This document shows positions 53,903 to 62,678 of a DNA stretch of 64,000 bases, piece by piece. The notes beneath the pieces are model-generated. The model was not told the DNA's origin. It was given only the letters and a program-made list of their open reading frames with translations, and searched no databases. This DNA comes from an uncultured Winogradskyella sp. (GTDB lineage Bacteria > Bacteroidota > Bacteroidia > Flavobacteriales > Flavobacteriaceae): assembly GCF_947495255.1 (NCBI RefSeq), contig NZ_CANLYI010000003.1:1-64000 (forward strand), given 5' to 3'. The position numbers and the translations under genes were made by a program. Position 1 is the stretch's first letter, and every line of letters begins with the position of its first letter.

Positions 53903-55213
53903 TTATTTTTTCTCTGAGAGTTTCTCAGAATAACGTTTCCAAAGTTCAGTTTGGTGTGTTTCTAAACTTAGGTTTCTGCCATCGATAAATGCGTGCGTTA
54001 ATATATTTGTTCGCATATCTAAAGCATCGCCTTCACTGATAAAAAGTGTTGCGCTTTTGCCAACTTTTAGCGTACCATACAAATCGTCAATCCCTAATAT
54101 CTTCGCCGGATTTTCAGTAATTAATTGCAAGGCTTGTGCTTTTGTTAATCCATGAGCAACCGTTGTACCAGCATAAAATGGAAGGTTTCTAGAATTCATA
54201 CGTTCCATTTGTCCGCTTGGTTCTAAAGCTACCAAAACGCCTGCGTCAACTAAAGATTTAGCAAGTTTAAAAGGTAAATCGTAATCATCATCTTCTAATT
54301 CTGGTCTAGTATGTACACGTCTTAAAAAAACAGAAACATTATTTTCTTTTAAGAAGCTAGTTAATTTATCGGCTTGGTAAGCACCAACAATAGTAATTTT
54401 AGAAACCCCTTGTGCTTTTGCAAAATTAACAACATCGGTAATTCCTTTTTCGTCATTCACATTAATATATAAACGTTTAGAACCATCAAACAAACCAGAC
54501 ATGGCTTCAAATGGTAAATGTGATTCTTTTTTATCGCCTTTATTGTAGCTTTTAGATTCTGTAAAATAAGCTTCTAATTCTGTAACTTGTTTCTTATACT
54601 GTTTATTAGGCTTTAAACCAGCATCTTCGCCTAGCCACCAACGACCACGACTGAAGCTGCTTGGCCAATTGATATGAATTCCATTATCCATTTTAATAGC
54701 TGCATCTTCCCAGTTCCAAGCATCATATTGTACAACTGATGAGGTTCCAGAAATTCGTCCACCTCTTGGTACAACTTGCCCAAGCAACACGCCATTTGGT
54801 CGCATAGATTCTATAACTTTAGATTCTGTGTTATAAGCAATAATACTTCTAATATGTGGATTGTATGTTCCAAGTTCAGAAAGGTCAACAGATGCTTTTA
54901 CAGCATCAACTTCTACCAATCCTAAAGTTCCGTTAGCCACAATAAAGCCAGGATAAACGTGCTTACCTTTGGCATCAATAATGTCCATAGCTTGCTTAGT
55001 AAGTGGTGTTGAAGCTTCTGGTCCAATGGTTGTTATTTTTCCATCACTAACAACAATTATGCTGTTTTCAATGACGGTTCCATCTCCAATATGAGCGGTT
55101 GCCCCAACAATAGCAAAATCTTTAGTTTGCACTGGTGCAGGTGTTTGTTGTGCGAAACCTAACGTAATGCACAACAAAAATATAACGGTATTTATTTTAT
55201 TTAAAGTTTTCAT
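53903..55213 (-). CDS. Secreted amidohydrolase-family protein, metal site degenerate
   Basis: 436 residues. Signal peptide 1-22 (ends GFAQQ). The layout is that of composite-domain amidohydrolases: beta sandwich (VGATAHIGDGTVIENSIIVV), barrel and C-terminal sandwich (LTENPAKILGIDDLYGTLKVG, ATLFISEGD). Where active members have HxH after the first strand (GxIDxHxH), this protein has VYPGFIVANGTLGLVEVDAV, and no SxxD-like strand 8 Asp is visible (VALEPSGQMER). So it is likely non-catalytic. It follows the 993-residue homologue after 11 bp and probably works with it, perhaps as a subunit. Periplasmic. Confidence 0.88.
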   Translation of the reverse strand: MKTLNKINTVIFLLCITLGFAQQTPAPVQTKDFAIVGATAHIGDGTVIENSIIVVSDGKITTIGPEASTPLTKQAMDIIDAKGKHVYPGFIVANGTLGLVEVDAVKASVDLSELGTYNPHIRSIIAYNTESKVIESMRPNGVLLGQVVPRGGRISGTSSVVQYDAWNWEDAAIKMDNGIHINWPSSFSRGRWWLGEDAGLKPNKQYKKQVTELEAYFTESKSYNKGDKKESHLPFEAMSGLFDGSKRLYINVNDEKGITDVVNFAKAQGVSKITIVGAYQADKLTSFLKENNVSVFLRRVHTRPELEDDDYDLPFKLAKSLVDAGVLVALEPSGQMERMNSRNLPFYAGTTVAHGLTKAQALQLITENPAKILGIDDLYGTLKVGKSATLFISEGDALDMRTNILTHAFIDGRNLSLETHQTELWKRYSEKLSEKK

Positions 55214-55224
55214 TTTTAATTGTT

Positions 55225-58206
55225 TTAGTGTGCAGTATGTTCATTATCCATTGAGTCGCAATGCAATAATTTATCTTCTTTCTTCTTAACAGGTTGCGTT
55301 TTTAAACCTTTGTTTTTATCCTGAAGCATTAAATTAATAAGTTCGCTTTTTTCTTTTTTGATTGCTTCACGCATTTGCTTGTCTTTTTCTAGGTCAAAAT
55401 AAGTGACACCTTCAATAATGGTTTTTTCAGCTTTTGCATAAATGGACATCGGATGGTCAGACCATAAAACAACATCTGCATCTTTACCAACTTTAAGACT
55501 TCCGACGCGTTTATCTAAATGCAATAGTTTTGCCGGATTCAACGTCACAAATTTCCAAGCGTCTTCTTCACTAATACTACCATATTTCACAGATTTAGCA
55601 GCTTCTTGGTTGAGTCGTCTAGACATTTCGGCATCATCAGAATTTATGGCGACAGTAACACCTGCATTATGCATAATTGCTGCATTATAAGGTATAGCAT
55701 CATTTACTTCGTATTTGTAAGCCCACCAATCACTAAAAGTAGAACCGCCAACACCATGTGCTTTCATTTTGTCAGCCACTTTATAACCTTCAAGTATGTG
55801 CGTAAAAGTGTTTATTTTAAAGTCGAATTGTTCTGCAACTTTCATCAGCATATTAATTTCACTTTGCACATAAGAATGACAAGAAATAAAACGCTCGCTG
55901 TTTAAAATTTCGGCAAGCGTTTCCATTTCAATATCCTTTCGGTAGGGTTTGCCGCTTTTTTTAAGTTCATCGTATGCTTTCGCTCTTGTGAAATAATCAA
56001 TAAAAACTTGTTCAACTCCCATTCTAGATTGCGGGAAACGAGAATTTCTTCGCACTCTAGATTGTTTTACGTTTTCACCTAAAGCGAATTTTATAAATTT
56101 TGGTGAGTTATCATAAATTAAATTTTCAGCAGATTCGCCCCATTTTAATTTAATGATGGCAGAGCGTCCACCAATAGGATTTGCTGAACCATGTAAAATT
56201 TGAATCGATGTTACGCCACCTGCTAAATTTCTGTAGATATCAATAGATTCATCATCTAAGACATCTTCAATAGTGACTTCTGCCGAGGAATTCTGTCCAC
56301 CTTCATTAATAGATGAAGCTGCAATATGCGAATGCTCATCAATTATACCAGCTGTAATATGTTTACCAGTAGCATCAATCACTTTCGCGTTTTTATTTGA
56401 AAGGTTTTTTCCGATTTTAGCAATCTTTCCATCTTTAATTAAAACATCTGTGTTTTCTAAAATGCCTTCCTTTTCATTGGTCCAAACGGTTGCGTTTTTA
56501 AATAGTAGCACTTCAGATTTTGGTTTTTCCGTAAAACCATAAGCTAAGTTAGGGTAGGTGATAGGACTCATAAAAGGTTCATCTTCTATGTCTCCATGCA
56601 TTTTTTTAGTACCCTTTTTATCTGCATCTTTTTGTTTCAATTTAATGGCATTAAACAGTAATTCATTTCCGTTTGGTAAAATTGCTTTTCCGTTTAACGA
56701 ATTATTGTTAGCAGCATTAGCTACCACTCTTACAAACTCTTTTTTAGTGCTATCTGCAGTTTTAAAAGTTAGGTTAACCCAATCATCTTTATAACTCATT
56801 TTAGTACCTAAGCTATTGTCGTTACTTTTAATTGTAGCATTTGGTTTGCTTGTACTACCAGAAACTGAAAGTTCATAATCTGTTCCATTAAGTTGAAACT
56901 TGTAATCACCATCAATATCATTTTTAGTCATATCTGATACCACATTTGCAGTGCCTTGAACCCAATTTTCGTAGAGTTTGGTTTTCTTTTCAAAAATATC
57001 ACCATCTGTAATTAAAAAGTTAGCATAGCTTCCTGCTTTTAAAGTACCTAAAACATCTGATTTACCTAATAATGAAGCCGGAACTGTGGTTAAAGCTTCT
57101 AAAGCTTTTTGTTTAGAAAGTCCCATTTCTATGGCTTTCATTAAGTTTGATGAGAATGATTTTTTAGATTTTAAACCATGTGTTGTAAAGGTGAAGTTAA
57201 TTCCGTTTTCTGCCAATAATCTAGGATTGTGAGGTTCTTGATTCCATGAGCGCATATCACTTAAAGATAATGTACTCGCTAAAAATGGGTCGTCAACATC
57301 ATAAGCTAATTGAAAATCTAATGGCAAAATTACTGTGGCATTTGTTGCTTTTATTTCATTGATACGTTCATATTCATCACCACCTCCAAGAATAGTATAT
57401 TGAATATTAAAAGCATCACCAACTTTATCAGCACGTAAAAGATTCAGTCTGCTGCCAGCTTCAAAAATCTGAAGTAAACTCTTGTTTTTATTTAAGGCTT
57501 CTAAGGATAAATCTTTAGTGTCTATGTTCCCTGCTTCATACCATTTAGCATCATTATACATTTGTCGCAATAAAGCCATACTTCCCATAATAGACGATGG
57601 GTAAGATTGGTTAGATTTTGCACTTTTACTAAACGAAAAATGTTGAGATGTTTTACCATCTACAATTCGCATGGCATTGTCAGCATTATTGTTTAAAGCA
57701 ATTAAAGCACCAGTTCCGCGTACCACACCATCAGGGAAATGCGTGTTTACAACACCAAAGCCTAGATTGAGTAATTCTGAAGCTGATTTTTTATCATACT
57801 TAAAACTGGTCATCACATCTTGTTCTGGCATAATGTGGTCATTCCAATAAAATCCGCTTCTACTAGGACCATATTGTGCATCACCTCTTTGTCTTTTTGG
57901 TTTTTCTACACCAAAAGAGGTATACAAATCAATGAAAGAAGGATAAATTGTTTTACCAGAAAGGTCAATTGTTGTGGTATTCTTCGGAATGGTTACCGAT
58001 TGACCAACACTTACAACTTTGCCATCTTTTATAAGAAGTGTGGCATTGTCTATGACTTCGGTTGGCGATACATGAATCTTTGCATTTGTAAATGCAGTGT
58101 AATTGGTATTATTTGCAATGACACCAGAATTACTCGGAAAGTAGTCTTGTGCAAATAACGAAAAACTGCACATCAGTACGAGCAGTCGTAAATAATATTT
58201 TATCAT
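55225..58206 (-). CDS. Secreted double amidohydrolase-family protein
   Basis: 993 residues. Signal peptide 1-19 (ends SLFAQD). Two amidohydrolase domains in tandem. The first (about 30-430) lacks the HxH motif (TIYPSFIDLYTSFGVEKP). The second (about 570-960) keeps all visible ligands: ITAGIIDEHSHIAA, SCHSYVQSEINM, FTHILEGYKVA and TVAINSDDAEMSRRL. So the second half should be an active metal-dependent hydrolase and the first a structural copy. The substrate is unknown; the C-terminus is Lys-rich and ends with several His residues. Co-transcribed with the 436-residue homologue. ATG start. Confidence 0.92.
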   Translation of the reverse strand: MIKYYLRLLVLMCSFSLFAQDYFPSNSGVIANNTNYTAFTNAKIHVSPTEVIDNATLLIKDGKVVSVGQSVTIPKNTTTIDLSGKTIYPSFIDLYTSFGVEKPKRQRGDAQYGPSRSGFYWNDHIMPEQDVMTSFKYDKKSASELLNLGFGVVNTHFPDGVVRGTGALIALNNNADNAMRIVDGKTSQHFSFSKSAKSNQSYPSSIMGSMALLRQMYNDAKWYEAGNIDTKDLSLEALNKNKSLLQIFEAGSRLNLLRADKVGDAFNIQYTILGGGDEYERINEIKATNATVILPLDFQLAYDVDDPFLASTLSLSDMRSWNQEPHNPRLLAENGINFTFTTHGLKSKKSFSSNLMKAIEMGLSKQKALEALTTVPASLLGKSDVLGTLKAGSYANFLITDGDIFEKKTKLYENWVQGTANVVSDMTKNDIDGDYKFQLNGTDYELSVSGSTSKPNATIKSNDNSLGTKMSYKDDWVNLTFKTADSTKKEFVRVVANAANNNSLNGKAILPNGNELLFNAIKLKQKDADKKGTKKMHGDIEDEPFMSPITYPNLAYGFTEKPKSEVLLFKNATVWTNEKEGILENTDVLIKDGKIAKIGKNLSNKNAKVIDATGKHITAGIIDEHSHIAASSINEGGQNSSAEVTIEDVLDDESIDIYRNLAGGVTSIQILHGSANPIGGRSAIIKLKWGESAENLIYDNSPKFIKFALGENVKQSRVRRNSRFPQSRMGVEQVFIDYFTRAKAYDELKKSGKPYRKDIEMETLAEILNSERFISCHSYVQSEINMLMKVAEQFDFKINTFTHILEGYKVADKMKAHGVGGSTFSDWWAYKYEVNDAIPYNAAIMHNAGVTVAINSDDAEMSRRLNQEAAKSVKYGSISEEDAWKFVTLNPAKLLHLDKRVGSLKVGKDADVVLWSDHPMSIYAKAEKTIIEGVTYFDLEKDKQMREAIKKEKSELINLMLQDKNKGLKTQPVKKKEDKLLHCDSMDNEHTAH

Positions 58207-58341
58207 AAGAGTGGTTGGTTGGATTAACTTCCTAAAGATAGGAATTATTGATTGAACCTAAATAGATTTAAATATTTTAACGTTTTAAGGGTAGTCGTAC
58301 AGTTAAGTTTCGATTGCGCTCAACTAGACATTTAGGATATA

Positions 58342-59409
58342 TTAAAGGCTTTTGCCTTCATAATAATTAACCAAAAGCGCAACAACATAACTATAACTTT
58401 TCATACCAGCAGATTGGTTATTTGCTTTTAGAAAATTATCGAAGGTGGCTTCAAAAAGTGGTTCGATAGGATTCTCGTAAGATTGCCAGAAATCTTGAGT
58501 TTCTTTATAGTTTTTTAAGATGCCTTTGTTAATAGTAGGAAGTATAGACTTATAACGTTCAAAGTCTCTTTTATAAACTTCAGCCAAACAATAACGTAAT
58601 GCGAATGTATAGCCTGAATATTTAAAATAAATATCTTCATTGTGAATAGCAGCCAAGCTACCTATAAAGTTAGCTTCATTTTCTGCTGCGTAGCCTAATT
58701 GGTGAGCAGCTTCATGACAAGAGGTTGTTGGGAATTTGTATGTTGATATTAAGCCATTAACCTGAGCCTCGTTAGTAAACGGATTTAGATAACCAGAAAA
58801 TCCCATGTAGGTTAATGGCAAACTATAAATCGATTTTTTAATGCTTTTAGGATGATACTCCAAATGCGGATAAACTTCAGAGAGTTTTTGGTAACCATCT
58901 TTTACTTTATTAAAAATCTCTGATTTGGTATGAGGTGAAACTACCTTTACAGTATCGTTTTTAGTAAGTTGAAATTGTAAGGCATTTGATTTTTTAATTA
59001 ATCGTTCGGTAAAATAAATCAATTGCTCGGTTGTATAATCTGCTTTAATGTCTAAGGATTTATAAAGTGGTTGTCTATAATAATTAAAAGCCCAAAGAAT
59101 ATGAAAAGAAAAATAAGCAATAGATAAGGTTGCTCCAATATCTAAAAGCCAATTTTTAGTATCTTTTACAATGCGTTTTCTATTTACAATTAACCACCTT
59201 ATTAAATAGATTCCGGCTAATGTGTAGAAGATGTCACCAGCAGAAAATGGTAGCCATCCAAAAGCATAGCGCATTAATTTTGAAATAAAAACATAAAGTC
59301 CGTTACTGTAAAATTGCTCTACAAACTCCGGGTAATGCTTCAATTGAGATAATAATAGTAACTGAATTCCGAAGAAAATTACAAGGATTAGTTTTTTGTT
59401 TTTATGCAT
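58342..59409 (-). CDS. DUF3810 family membrane protein with zincin-like motif
   Basis: 355 residues. Three membrane helices in the first 115 residues, then a soluble domain with SCHEAAHQLGYAAENEANF (about 230-248): HEAAH followed by ExEAN matches a zinc metalloprotease HExxH plus downstream acidic ligand. The preceding YMGFSGYLNPFTNEAQVNG recalls the substrate strand of zincins. DUF3810 is annotated without function, so peptidase activity is inferred from the motif only. A 52-residue membrane protein gene is 5 bp upstream on the same strand. ATG start at 59409. Confidence 0.9.
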   Translation of the reverse strand: MHKNKKLILVIFFGIQLLLLSQLKHYPEFVEQFYSNGLYVFISKLMRYAFGWLPFSAGDIFYTLAGIYLIRWLIVNRKRIVKDTKNWLLDIGATLSIAYFSFHILWAFNYYRQPLYKSLDIKADYTTEQLIYFTERLIKKSNALQFQLTKNDTVKVVSPHTKSEIFNKVKDGYQKLSEVYPHLEYHPKSIKKSIYSLPLTYMGFSGYLNPFTNEAQVNGLISTYKFPTTSCHEAAHQLGYAAENEANFIGSLAAIHNEDIYFKYSGYTFALRYCLAEVYKRDFERYKSILPTINKGILKNYKETQDFWQSYENPIEPLFEATFDNFLKANNQSAGMKSYSYVVALLVNYYEGKSL

Positions 59410-59414
59410 ATCGC

Positions 59415-59573
59415 TTAAATAGCAGGTTTGTTTATTTTACCAACAATAAGTAGTCCAAATCCACAACCAATAAATAAGCCAGAAATAAAATCGGTTAAAT
59501 CATTTTCTAAGGTAAATTGAAGAACAACTCCAATTACTAATATTATTAAACCTATACTTCTTACTTTATTCAT
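59415..59573 (-). CDS. Small membrane protein (52 residues), upstream of DUF3810
   Basis: Found by reading the intergenic sequence. ATG at 59571-59573, TAA at 59415-59417, 52 residues. Two hydrophobic segments (about 6-20 and 29-46, SGLFIGCGFGLLIVGK) separated by a short polar EN-D turn. It ends 5 bp before the DUF3810 start, so it would be co-translated with it. I cannot assign a family from sequence. Too short for many gene finders; judged real from the tight spacing and composition. Confidence 0.6.
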   Translation of the reverse strand: MNKVRSIGLIILVIGVVLQFTLENDLTDFISGLFIGCGFGLLIVGKINKPAI

Positions 59574-59710
59574 TTTTTTTAGAGTTTGTATGTGGTTCGT
59601 AAAGAATCAATGTGCTTGTAAGTAATTTGCTCCGCGTTAAAGCAACTAATTTAGTAATTAAATTACAGATAGAATATTCCGCGAAGATTTTCTTGAGTAG
59701 GCTTTAGATC

Positions 59711-59733
59711 AGCAATTGATTATACATGGTATT
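59711..59733 (-). other. Cassette-like 3' motif, copy 1
   Basis: On the minus strand, just after the stop of the 148-residue gene: AATAC, 3 nt, GTATAAT, 1 nt, AATTGCT. A second copy at 60300-60322 follows the stop of the next orphan gene, matching at 19 of 23 positions. Confidence 0.5.
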
Positions 59734-59740
59734 ACCTACG

Positions 59741-60187
59741 TTATTTTTTTAATTGATTCGGATATTTAAAATTTGACCAAAACCAATTAGTCACATATTC
59801 GGAACCAAGAGTAAAATAATCCTTATGATAGTTTTTCTGATTTTTAAATAGAATTATTCCTTTTTCACATCTGCCATATCTAGCATAATCAATTGTTTTG
59901 AAAAAAATATTTTTAATATCGGTTTTGGAATAGTGATGTTTAAAATTAGGGCGTAAAAGATATTCTACTGTAACATTAAAATTATCACCTATTAAATGTC
60001 GGACGATTATTTTTCTACCGATAAGAATAAAAGTTATTATTCCGATTGATAGACTTACAATTCTGCTCAGACTTTTGTTTAAGTTAATGATATTATACAT
60101 TACAAAAAAAACGGTAAGAATACAAAATGCAGAAATTAAGAGTGTAATTACGATATTCTTATATTTTGATTTGTGAATTAGTTTCAT
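59741..60187 (-). CDS. Orphan membrane protein of unknown function, gene 1
   Basis: 148 residues. Two membrane helices at about 12-35 and 41-60 in the N-terminal half, then a basic soluble tail rich in Lys, Tyr and Phe. The C-terminal half resembles bacterial PH-like or YcxB-like membrane-bound domains in its length and IILFKNQKNYHKDYFTLGSE, but I cannot confirm this. Single gene, flanked by large gaps, with the motif at 59711-59733 right after its stop. ATG start. Confidence 0.65.
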   Translation of the reverse strand: MKLIHKSKYKNIVITLLISAFCILTVFFVMYNIINLNKSLSRIVSLSIGIITFILIGRKIIVRHLIGDNFNVTVEYLLRPNFKHHYSKTDIKNIFFKTIDYARYGRCEKGIILFKNQKNYHKDYFTLGSEYVTNWFWSNFKYPNQLKK

Positions 60188-60299
60188 TCAAATTGTAGGT
60201 AATGTTTGTTGTTTTGTTAGTGCATGCTTAATCCCATAATCTAAGGAATAATAATTGAATAAAAAATCCTCAGGAATGCCAGGAAGTCGGAATTAATCG

Positions 60300-60322
60300 A
60301 GCAATTAATTATACCCAGTATT
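60300..60322 (-). other. Cassette-like 3' motif, copy 2
   Basis: Minus-strand AATAC, 3 nt, GTATAAT, 1 nt, AATTGCT, starting 4 nt after the stop of the 174-residue orphan gene. See the copy at 59711-59733. Confidence 0.5.
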
Positions 60323-60326
60323 TTAA

Positions 60327-60851
60327 TTAGTTTTTTGTTTCCCAAGTCCATAACCCTAATTCGTCATATGACTCAAGAGTCAAATTCAGTGCTTTAGAAA
60401 TATTTGGATTGTCATAAGAACTGTTTTTAATCCATTTTTCAATTATATCTCTTTTGTTTTCAATAGATTTCAGTTCAAACAATTCGCTGTGTTTTGCATT
60501 TTCATAAAGGTCTTTTTTTAGGATTTTATTGTCAATTCCCCATTTTTTGAAAATTGGAATAAATTCAATTAATTCAGTTGGTAAATCTTCATTATTGATT
60601 TTTGGTGTTAAGTCACTTTTTTTGTTTTTTAATTCCGCTAAATGATTGGCTTTTATTTCATTTTTTTTGTGTTCTATTTTTTTCTTTTTATAAATTCCCT
60701 CGTAGAATATATGCCCAATAAATACGGCATAAATTGTAGCCATAAAATAAGGGTTTTTAACGGATTCAAATTTCTGAATTTTCGTAATAAAATATATTAC
60801 AATCCAAAAAATCGCAACTAAAATCAGTCTAATTTGTTTTTTTTTATCCAT
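60327..60851 (-). CDS. Orphan membrane protein of unknown function, gene 2
   Basis: 174 residues. Two hydrophobic helices at about 8-23 and 33-50 joined by KFESVKNPYF; then a charged helical linker (KKKKIEHKKNEIKANHLAEL) and a soluble, mostly helical C-terminal domain. No recognised family. ATG start. The 139-bp gap to the next gene and the motif at 60300-60322 suggest an independently acquired single-gene module. Its composition is Lys/Ile-rich, like its orphan neighbour. Confidence 0.65.
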   Translation of the reverse strand: MDKKKQIRLILVAIFWIVIYFITKIQKFESVKNPYFMATIYAVFIGHIFYEGIYKKKKIEHKKNEIKANHLAELKNKKSDLTPKINNEDLPTELIEFIPIFKKWGIDNKILKKDLYENAKHSELFELKSIENKRDIIEKWIKNSSYDNPNISKALNLTLESYDELGLWTWETKN

Positions 60852-61017
60852 TCAGTTAAATTAAACACAACATCTAAATATACATAAGTAATTTAAAATT
60901 TAAGAAATTCACTACAAAATTCAATCTATAACAAATAGGAATTAAGCTATGAGATAATCTAATTTTTAAGATTCTGAAACATCTGCATAATCACAAAGAA
61001 GACTGCTTCATATTTCG

Positions 61018-61025
61018 TAAATTTG
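61018..61025 (+). promoter_or_regulatory. pepD -7 element
   Basis: TAAATTTG, 22 nt upstream of the ATG at 61048. No TTG -33 element at the usual spacing. Confidence 0.45.
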
Positions 61026-61047
61026 TAATTCAATAAATTAGAGACAT

Positions 61048-62511
61048 ATGAGTTCAGAAATAAGAGACTTAGAACCAAAACAACTTTGGAATAAATTCGC
61101 AGATTTAAATGCTGTACCACGACCTTCTAAAAAGGAAGAGCGCGTGATTCAATTCATGAAAGATTTCGGAAATAACTTAGGTTTAGATACCATAGAAGAT
61201 GAAGTTGGTAATGTGATTATCCGCAAGCCAGCAACAAAAGGTATGGAAGATAGAAAACCTATTGTGATGCAAAGTCATTTAGATATGGTGCACCAAAAAA
61301 ATAACGATACCGTTTTTGATTTTGATACACAAGGTATAGAAATGTATATTGAAGGTGATTGGGTTAAGGCAAAAGGAACAACGCTTGGTGCAGATAATGG
61401 ATTAGGTGTGGCTACAATTATGGCTGTTTTAGAAAGTGATACTATTGCACATCCTGCTTTAGAGGCTTTATTCACTATTGATGAAGAGACAGGTATGACA
61501 GGAGCACAAGGTTTAAAAGGTGGTTTGTTACATGGAGAAATCCTTTTGAATTTAGATACAGAAGAAGATGATGAAATTGGTGTAGGTTGTGCTGGTGGAA
61601 TTGATGTGACTGCTACACGTGATTATACTGAGGAAGAAACACCAGAATTTAAAATTGGTTATAAAATTACAGTAAAAGGTTTACAAGGTGGACATTCTGG
61701 AATGCAAATTCATGAAGGTTTAGGTAATGCCAATAAACTAATGAACCGTTTATTATTTGATGGTTTTGAAAACTTTGGATTGCGTATTTCTGAAATTGAT
61801 GGTGGAAGTTTACGTAATGCTATACCTAGAGAAAGTAATGCAACAGTGGCTATTGATGCTGTACATAAAGATGCTTTTGAAGCTGAAATGAAAGATTTCG
61901 CTGATATGCTTAAGCTTGAATTTAAAACCATGGAACCAGATTTAGAGATTGTTATTTCTGAAATTGAGACTCCAGAGAAAATTATGGATTTAGGTGTGCA
62001 AGAAGGTTTAACTAGAGCTTTATATGCAGCTCATAATGGTGTTTATCGTATGAGTCCAGATATTGAAGGTTTAGTTGAAACATCAAATAATATCGCTAGG
62101 GTTATTGTAAAAGATGGCCATATAAAAATAGGTTGTTTAACACGTAGCTCTGTAGAAAGTACAAAAGAAGATTTAGCAAATACATTACGCGCTACATTTG
62201 AGTTAACAGGTTGTGAAGTAGAGCTTTCTGGTGATTATCCTGGTTGGGCTCCAAATATGGATTCTGACATCTTAAAATTAATGGTGCCTATTTACGAGCG
62301 ATTAAATAATGGAGAGAAACCTCATGTTGCGGCTTGCCACGCAGGTTTAGAATGTGGAATTCTAGGAACTAATTATCCTGATATGGATATGATTAGTTTT
62401 GGCCCAAATATTAAAGGTGCGCACTCACCAGATGAACGCGCTCAAATTTCTTCGGCTCAGAAGTATTGGGAATTTGTATTAGAGATTTTGAAAAATATCC
62501 CTAAAGCTTAA
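61048..62511 (+). CDS. pepD: Aminoacyl-histidine dipeptidase (cytosolic nonspecific dipeptidase, M20)
   Basis: 487 residues, the normal PepD length. M20 metal-binding motifs: MQSHLDMVHQK (His and Asp), GTTLGADNGLGVA, the catalytic Glu pair in IDEETGMTGAQGL, LLNLDTEEDDEIGVGCAGG, and ACHAGLECGIL near the C-terminus. The dimerisation domain (about 205-370; GLQGGHSGMQIHEGLGNANK) is complete. It cleaves Xaa-His and other dipeptides in the cytosol. ATG start. Confidence 0.96.
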   Translation: MSSEIRDLEPKQLWNKFADLNAVPRPSKKEERVIQFMKDFGNNLGLDTIEDEVGNVIIRKPATKGMEDRKPIVMQSHLDMVHQKNNDTVFDFDTQGIEMYIEGDWVKAKGTTLGADNGLGVATIMAVLESDTIAHPALEALFTIDEETGMTGAQGLKGGLLHGEILLNLDTEEDDEIGVGCAGGIDVTATRDYTEEETPEFKIGYKITVKGLQGGHSGMQIHEGLGNANKLMNRLLFDGFENFGLRISEIDGGSLRNAIPRESNATVAIDAVHKDAFEAEMKDFADMLKLEFKTMEPDLEIVISEIETPEKIMDLGVQEGLTRALYAAHNGVYRMSPDIEGLVETSNNIARVIVKDGHIKIGCLTRSSVESTKEDLANTLRATFELTGCEVELSGDYPGWAPNMDSDILKLMVPIYERLNNGEKPHVAACHAGLECGILGTNYPDMDMISFGPNIKGAHSPDERAQISSAQKYWEFVLEILKNIPKA

Positions 62512-62524
62512 TTTTGTTCCTTGC

Positions 62525-62599
62525 AGGTCTTAAAGACCTCACAGGAATAAAATTAATAACAAAATACCTGTCAGGTTTCCAAAACTTGACAGGTATTTT
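62525..62599. repeat. Two hairpins of an AGGTCTT/ACCTGTCAGG intergenic repeat
   Basis: First hairpin: AGGTCTT and AAGACCT around a single A (62525-62539). Second: AAAATACCTGTCA (62561-62573) with TGACAGGTATTTT (62587-62599), extended inward by GGTTT pairing with AAAC. Arrangements of this kind occur between genes in flavobacterial genomes; copy number here is one. Confidence 0.55.
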
Positions 62600-62614
62600 A
62601 CTACAATATAAAAT

Positions 62615-62658
62615 AAAAAAGTAGCTGTACTATTAACATAGTGTCAGCTGCTTTTTTT
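62615..62658. terminator. Bidirectional terminator between pepD and the PPIase gene
   Basis: Stem AAAAAAG.AGCTG with CAGCT.CTTTTTT (one G-T wobble), plus an inner ACTAT and ATAGT pair, between the stops at 62511 (plus) and 62679 (minus). T runs on both strands. Confidence 0.8.
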
Positions 62659-62678
62659 ATTTATAGTAGAGTATAAAA

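Noticed and set aside
55442..58158. Several plus-strand ORFs of 78-112 codons opposite the 993-residue amidohydrolase gene
   Set aside because: Antisense shadows of a well-supported coding frame, without family features.
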